The notes below the pieces were generated by a model, which had not been told where the DNA came from, did not search any database, and was given only the letters and a program-made list of their open reading frames with translations. DNA of 53,097 nucleotides from an uncultured Bacteroidaceae bacterium (GTDB taxonomy: Bacteria; Bacteroidota; Bacteroidia; Bacteroidales; Bacteroidaceae), in the NCBI GenBank assembly GCA_905234735.1, contig CAJOJA010000017.1, forward strand, positions 1 through 53,097, written 5' to 3'. Positions 48,853 through 53,097 of the stretch are shown in pieces (the first letter of the stretch is position 1; every line of letters begins with the position of its first letter). The translations under genes were made by a program, and so were the position numbers.

Positions 48853-51261
48853 ATGTGGTTCAAAAGCAAAAAAAGCAAGTTTGCCCGTCGTATGACATGG
48901 CGCATCATCTTTATTTTCGCGATTTGTAATATATTGATTTTCGGTTTGGTACTTCTGACTGTCATCGCAGGAGAGAGGGTGCAGTCCGAGATGCATGTCC
49001 GCGATCTGATAAACGACATCAACGGACAGATGGAAACCGTAGTAACGAAAGTCGAGGTGTCGGCACGCAACAACGTTACCGAGATAGAGGAGAATCTGAG
49101 TAGCCCGGACAAGGTGATGAAGACCCTGGAGAAAGAGCTGAAGATGAACCCCCACTATTCGGGATGCTTCGCAGCATTCGAGGCGAACTACTATGCTGCC
49201 CAGGGACGGTGGTTCGAGCCCTATGTGTTCTACCGCGACAGCACTCACATCGAGTGCAAGCAGATAGGATCGGCCACACACGACTACCTCCAACGCGAAT
49301 GGTTTGTCAAGGGACTCGAGAGCGAAGACGGGTACTGGTCAGAGCCGTACTACGATAAGGACATTTTGAAGACCATGCTCTGTTCATACATACGCCCCAT
49401 TCACGACCACAACGGACGGAAGATTGGCGTTTTCGGCGTGGACATACCCCTGGAATGGCTTTCTAACCTTATGCAGGACCGGATGAAGGCTCAATTTCTC
49501 TACGATGCCTTCAATTTCTCGGAGGATAAAGACGAGGACCGCGCATTCTATAGTTTCATTATCGGGCACAACGGGCAGTACATTGCACATCCCAATAAGG
49601 ACAAAATCCTCAAGGACAGCTACGAGGAAACCGTCAAAGCAACAGCGGACACGCTGGACGATGCGGTATATCGAAATATGCTTGCTGGCGAGAGCTCCAT
49701 GCTCGACAAGATAAAGGCATACGACAGCACCTTCTACATCAGCTATGCCCCGATAAAGCATACCGGCTGGACAGTGGCCGTCATGGAACATTGGACGGTT
49801 GTCTACATCTGGGCCATTGCCCTCAGTATCTTCATACTGCTAATCGTTATATTAGGCGCTCTAATCGTCTTCTTCACCACACAATTCACCATCTGGCATT
49901 CCACAAAACCGCTACGCTATCTCACCGAGTCGGTGAACGAGATTGCACAGGGCAACTTCGACACGCCACTGCCCGCCATCCAGCACAACGACGAGATTCG
50001 CCAGCTACGCGACTCGTTCGAGGTCATGCAACACTCTCTGGCCAACTACATGGAGGAGCTGAAACAGACCACCACCATGAAAGCGTCCGTGGAGAACGAA
50101 TTGAAGATTGCCCACAACATACAGATGTCCATGTTGCCCAAGACCTTCCCCCCGTACCCCGAACGTACCGACGTCGAAATCTTTGGCCGACTGACCCCAG
50201 CCAAAGCCGTGGGAGGCGACCTCTACGATTTCTACATTCGCGACGAGAAACTTTTCTTCTGCATAGGCGACGTGTCGGGAAAGGGTATTCCGGCATCACT
50301 GGTGATGGCCGTCACCAGGTATCTGTTCCGCAACATATCCACCCACGTCGCAGAGCCCGAAGTCATTGTCTCTGCCCTGAACGATTCCCTAAACGAGAGC
50401 AACACCACCAGCATATTCGTCACCTGCCTGGTAGGTGTACTGGACCTGCCTACGGGATGCCTGCGCTACTGCAACGCCGGACACGACGCACCATATCTGA
50501 TAAATCCGAATTCGGCCAACCCGTGTACGAAGCTGCCTGTCAAGAGTCATCTGCCCATTGCCGCCATGCCGGGCTGGAAATACAGCCGCCAGGAGACCAT
50601 GCTGTCCCCAGGCACCACCCTCTTCCTCTTTACCGACGGCGTGGTGGAGGCGGAGAACAGGGAGCACCAACTATTCCGGATGTCACGCCTACAACAAGTC
50701 CTCTCCGAGGCTGACCCCCATCCCGAAACCTTGGTCAAGACCGTAGAGGGAGCTGTACACCAGTTTGTGGGCGACGCCGAACAGAGCGACGACATGACCA
50801 TGCTGGCCATCATGTACACCCGTAAGCAGATGGACGTCAAGCTGAAACGTCAGCTCACGCTATCAAACGACGTTCAGGAAACACCGCTTCTGGGTGATTT
50901 TGTGACCGAGGTGTGCGAAAGTCTTGGCATCGATTCTTCCACTTCCAAGAAGATGAATCTCGCCATCGAAGAAGCCGTAGTCAACGTGATGAAGTATGCC
51001 TACCCCGACGGTGCAGAGGGCGAAGTGCGCATAACGGCCGAGGCCAACGATGTCCGACTGAAAATTGTCATCAGCGATGACGGCCAACCCTTCGACCCCA
51101 CGGCTTACGGCAAGGTCGACATCACCAAAAGCGCCGAAGACCGCGACATCGGCGGACTGGGCATCCACCTGATGCGGCGCATCATGGACAGCATCAATTA
51201 CGAACGCGTGGATGGCCAGAACATCTTTACACTGTGCAAGAAACTTGGATGTAAACAATAA
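48853..51261 (+). CDS. Membrane sensor phosphatase: Cache-HAMP-SpoIIE-HATPase
   Basis: 802 residues. TM1 at 18-40; a large extracytoplasmic Cache-like sensor at ~42-312; TM2 at ~315-341; HAMP at ~345-400; PP2C/SpoIIE phosphatase at ~415-656, with metal Asp456 in 'AVGGDLYDF', Asp473 in 'CIGDVSGKG' and Asp648 in 'SDDMTML'; then an RsbW-like ATPase at ~665-800 with the N-box 'EEAVVNVMKYAY' (Asn711), 'SDDGQPFD' and 'GGLGIHLMRRI'. Phosphatase and kinase halves of a partner-switching pathway are thus in one polypeptide. It presumably controls the phosphorylation state of a SpoIIAA/RsbV-like protein in response to a small ligand. No such partner is encoded in the window. Confidence 0.9.
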   Translation: MWFKSKKSKFARRMTWRIIFIFAICNILIFGLVLLTVIAGERVQSEMHVRDLINDINGQMETVVTKVEVSARNNVTEIEENLSSPDKVMKTLEKELKMNPHYSGCFAAFEANYYAAQGRWFEPYVFYRDSTHIECKQIGSATHDYLQREWFVKGLESEDGYWSEPYYDKDILKTMLCSYIRPIHDHNGRKIGVFGVDIPLEWLSNLMQDRMKAQFLYDAFNFSEDKDEDRAFYSFIIGHNGQYIAHPNKDKILKDSYEETVKATADTLDDAVYRNMLAGESSMLDKIKAYDSTFYISYAPIKHTGWTVAVMEHWTVVYIWAIALSIFILLIVILGALIVFFTTQFTIWHSTKPLRYLTESVNEIAQGNFDTPLPAIQHNDEIRQLRDSFEVMQHSLANYMEELKQTTTMKASVENELKIAHNIQMSMLPKTFPPYPERTDVEIFGRLTPAKAVGGDLYDFYIRDEKLFFCIGDVSGKGIPASLVMAVTRYLFRNISTHVAEPEVIVSALNDSLNESNTTSIFVTCLVGVLDLPTGCLRYCNAGHDAPYLINPNSANPCTKLPVKSHLPIAAMPGWKYSRQETMLSPGTTLFLFTDGVVEAENREHQLFRMSRLQQVLSEADPHPETLVKTVEGAVHQFVGDAEQSDDMTMLAIMYTRKQMDVKLKRQLTLSNDVQETPLLGDFVTEVCESLGIDSSTSKKMNLAIEEAVVNVMKYAYPDGAEGEVRITAEANDVRLKIVISDDGQPFDPTAYGKVDITKSAEDRDIGGLGIHLMRRIMDSINYERVDGQNIFTLCKKLGCKQ

Positions 51262-51585
51262 TTTATCTTTGAGCAATAAGCTGGTAACTATTCAGCGAAT
51301 ATCCTTTATTCTCGTCTTTGAGTGCCCTCGTCAGGGCAGAAATTGCACAAATCTTATCAAAATCCAACAAATAATGGCATAAATATTCTGTATGATTTAT
51401 AAAGATTTGAAGAATTTCTCGCCAAAGGCGACTATTAACTACTTACGAAACTTCAATTACAATAATATGTTGTTAACGGAAATGTCTGCCTATGGGAGAA
51501 CAGGCGCAAGCGGCTTGAACAGGGGCTGAAAAGATAACGTTCGTTTCCCTTACATCAGTCCCATACTAACAAAATAATAATCCGC
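51262..51585. other. AT-rich intergenic stretch before the mobA-like gene
   Basis: No supported gene. A -7-like TATCTTTG lies at 51264-51271 without a good -33. A perfect hairpin TGCCCT-CGTC-AGGGCA lies at 51323-51338. The part at ~51480-51570, directly before a mobilization-type gene, is where a transfer origin would be expected, but I could not identify a nic site. Base composition changes here to AT-rich. Confidence 0.45.
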
Positions 51586-52047
51586 TTGAGGTCTTACAAC
51601 GGCGAATTACGCAAATTAAACGAATTGCGATTACATAATAGGGTTCCCTGTGTACTCGCTGTGACAAACCGCTATTCCGTAAACTTCAGCAGTGAGGAAG
51701 AGATGCGTTTCTTGAAAATGTATGATCGTTCTGGCATAACAAGCAAATCCGCATTCATCAAAGCACGAATCTTTGGAGAGCCGTTCCATGTGGTAACTTT
51801 CGACAAAAGCCAACATGAATATTTTGCCAATTTAAGCGACTTTCATGCTCAGTTTCGCATGGTTGGTAATAATTACAATCAGACATTGAAAGAACTGAAG
51901 AGCCACTTCTCAGAGCGCAGAACCGTAGCATTGGTGTACAAGTTAGAGAAATATATGATGCAGTTAGTGCAGATTATGCATAAAGTGATAGAACTGACAG
52001 ACGAATATCAGAAAAGGATACAGAAAAGTGAGAATAAGGAAATATAA
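51586..52047 (+). CDS. MobA-like mobilization accessory protein
   Basis: 153 residues if the TTG at 51586 is used. A GTG at 51661 (128 residues, starting at TNRYSVNF) is also possible, and a 5' truncation cannot be excluded because no ATG is in frame. 'RYSVNFSSEEEMRFLKMYDRSG' and 'SKSAFIKARIFGEPF' form a ribbon-helix-helix-like DNA-binding start. 'AQFRMVGNNYNQTLKEL' is the conserved relaxosome segment of MobA/MobC-type proteins from Bacteroides mobilizable elements, and the C-terminal half is helical. Such proteins help a relaxase nick oriT. No relaxase gene follows; the next gene is an XRE regulator, so this is probably a remnant or a rearranged element. Confidence 0.75.
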   Translation: MRSYNGELRKLNELRLHNRVPCVLAVTNRYSVNFSSEEEMRFLKMYDRSGITSKSAFIKARIFGEPFHVVTFDKSQHEYFANLSDFHAQFRMVGNNYNQTLKELKSHFSERRTVALVYKLEKYMMQLVQIMHKVIELTDEYQKRIQKSENKEI

Positions 52048-52076
52048 GTGAATATGATTGTTAAATATTGGAGAGA

Positions 52077-52110
52077 TTTGCGTGTTTGTGCTAAAAAGTT
52101 TGTATCTTTG
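52077..52110 (+). promoter_or_regulatory. Promoter of the XRE regulator gene
   Basis: TATCTTTG at 52103-52110 with TTTG at 52077-52080, 22 bases apart, slightly long. It rules out a start upstream of ~52117 for the regulator. Confidence 0.6.
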
Positions 52111-52134
52111 TCCAAAATAAAAGATTCATCCGAC

Positions 52135-52344
52135 ATGGACAGAGACATCAATCGGCTAAAAGTAGTTTTGGCAGAAAAGAAGAAAACTAATAAATGGTTG
52201 GCAGAACAATTAGGAGTTGCACCCTCTACTGTTTCGAAATGGTGTACAAATGTATGCCAGCCAAGTCTTGAAACCCTTCTCCAAATTGCTGACAATTTGG
52301 AAGTCAAGGTTCAAGACTTAATAAAAGACAATCAACTAATTTAG
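52135..52344 (+). CDS. XRE-family helix-turn-helix regulator
   Basis: 69 residues from ATG 52135; upstream ATGs lie before the promoter. The whole protein is one lambda-repressor-like domain: 'RLKVVLAEKKKTNKWLAEQL' (helix 1-2), 'GVAPSTVSKWCTN' (turn and recognition helix), 'QPSLETLLQIADNLEVKVQDLI'. Its size and position, 19 bases before a DNA methyltransferase gene, recall the controller (C) proteins of type II restriction-modification systems. It probably regulates that operon and maybe itself. Targets are not proven. Confidence 0.87.
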   Translation: MDRDINRLKVVLAEKKKTNKWLAEQLGVAPSTVSKWCTNVCQPSLETLLQIADNLEVKVQDLIKDNQLI

Positions 52345-52363
52345 TGGTATAAAGTATGCAATA

Positions 52364-53097
52364 ATGAATATCCCTATTGAAAATATCGGGTCTGCAAAAG
52401 ACAATGCTAATAGCGCCATTCATAATTGGTACAAATTTACAGCAGGTTTTTCAGTTGATTTAATTATTGATGTGCTAGGTGAAAATCCGACTTCGATTTT
52501 TGAGCCTTTTGCAGGATGTGGCACCACTTTAGTCGCTGCTCAAAAGAGAGGAATTCATTCTATAGGAAATGAGAGCCAACAATTAATGTGCAATATTATA
52601 AATGCAAAACTAAATTGGGACATAGACTATACTCGTTGCCAGAAATACATAACGGGTATTTCTGATTATGTGTCAGAGAGACAAACCTCTGATGACGTGC
52701 TGACCGAAAGTCATGAATTGCTGAAATCTTTATATGACAAGGAGACACTAAAGACCCTCTACCTTATTCGGGATGCAATTCGGCTAATAGGCAATCAAAA
52801 ATACGAGTTATTCTTTAATTTGGCTTTGAGCCAAACTTTACATAAATCTGCACTGCATCCTATTGCAGTTCCTTATATTGTTCGGTCAAAAAACATTGTG
52901 AACTCGGGAGATGCCTGGGGAAATTTTTCCTCAATTGTTAATCATATGTTGGCAGACTTAGAGTCTATGCCTCATCATCAACGGTATGCAAAAGTCTACA
53001 AAGCCGATTCCCGTAAAAGGAACTCATCAATAGAAGACGATTCATGCGACCTCTGTATCACGTCACCACCATACCTAAATAATTTGGACTATGGAGA
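52364..53097 (+). CDS. DNA methyltransferase, N-terminal part (runs off window)
   Basis: 244 codons from ATG 52364 to the edge with no stop. Motif X-like 'HNWYKFTAGFS' (20-30) is followed by SAM-binding motif I 'SIFEPFAGCGTTLVAA' (44-59), and catalytic motif IV 'TSPPYLNNLDYG' begins at 233. SPPY/DPPY enzymes methylate an exocyclic amino group, N4-cytosine or N6-adenine. The order I before IV, with ~175 residues between, fits the alpha-like arrangement, but the target-recognition region and specificity cannot be decided. Probably cotranscribed with the XRE gene. A restriction enzyme gene may follow outside the window. AT-rich codon use sets it off from the rest of the window. Confidence 0.88.
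   Translation, partial: MNIPIENIGSAKDNANSAIHNWYKFTAGFSVDLIIDVLGENPTSIFEPFAGCGTTLVAAQKRGIHSIGNESQQLMCNIINAKLNWDIDYTRCQKYITGISDYVSERQTSDDVLTESHELLKSLYDKETLKTLYLIRDAIRLIGNQKYELFFNLALSQTLHKSALHPIAVPYIVRSKNIVNSGDAWGNFSSIVNHMLADLESMPHHQRYAKVYKADSRKRNSSIEDDSCDLCITSPPYLNNLDYG

Overview
The window looks like a chromosomal segment of a Bacteroidales bacterium, most likely Prevotella or a close relative. At least fifteen intergenic regions carry the Bacteroidetes promoter pair (TTTG or TTG, about 20 bases, then TAnnTTTG). The gene content agrees: RprXY-type two-component pair, EF-G2-type translation factor, GldE-like protein next to ssb, BACON and PEGA surface proteins, secreted proteins ending in 'GLYILNGKK.LVK'-type tails, dockerin-like repeats on a free nuclease, GH43 arabinan/xylan enzymes, and an oxygen-independent NrdD/NrdG pair. 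Most of the window has ordinary, moderately GC-rich coding sequence. The last ~1.8 kb is visibly AT-richer.

Layout. 1-5.4 kb (minus): a three-gene surface operon (LPP20-like protein, PEGA-repeat outer-membrane protein, BACON-repeat lipoprotein cut by the window edge), preceded by a long leader and AT-rich dyads. 6.1-7.3 kb (minus): rpsF-rpsR-rplI. 7.5 kb: a 54-residue membrane protein. 7.7-10 kb (minus): rprY/rprX-like pair. 10.1-12.3 kb (minus): EF-G paralogue without the catalytic G3 histidine. 12.4-13.5 kb (minus): threonine-aldolase-like enzyme. 13.7-14.05 kb: two large imperfect inverted repeats. 14.1-17.1 kb (plus): nitroreductase-like lipoprotein, YiiX-like lipoprotein, DUF4878 lipoprotein, hemW. 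17.1-25.4 kb (minus): a probable six-gene operon, nhaD, three endonuclease I paralogues, nrnA and a DUF4827 lipoprotein. 25.5-27.3 kb (minus): ssb-gldE. 27.4-29.4 kb (plus): cation symporter and a MurU-like nucleotidyltransferase. 29.4-34.4 kb (minus): YhcH-like protein, a secreted two-repeat protein, nrdG and nrdD. 34.6-38.1 kb (minus): two GH43 enzymes. 38.3-38.9 kb (minus): six tRNA genes (order of transcription Val, Arg, Tyr, Asp, Gly, Asp). 39-42.8 kb: a small DUF2807-like protein, then plus-strand rpsA and rnz. 42.9-46 kb: an intact AAA ATPase, a lipoprotein, and fragments of two further ATPases. 46.1-47.9 kb (plus): small secreted protein, ECF sigma factor, membrane protein and Spy/CpxP-like protein. 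48-51.3 kb: divergent mazG and a Cache-HAMP-SpoIIE phosphatase-HATPase signalling protein. 51.3-53.1 kb (plus): AT-rich accessory segment with a MobA-like protein, an XRE regulator and a DNA methyltransferase cut by the window edge.

How the genes fit together. The nuclease operon links export of three DNA/RNA-cutting enzymes to NrnA, which degrades short oligonucleotides, and to a sodium/proton antiporter; this suggests nucleic-acid scavenging, but that is inference. The GH43 pair is a small arabinoxylan/arabinan unit without SusC/SusD in view. The two regions that look most accessory are 42.9-46 kb (ATPase remnants and tandem repeats) and 51.3-53.1 kb (mobilization plus restriction-modification type genes). 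I found no CRISPR array, rRNA, complete insertion sequence or obvious prophage.
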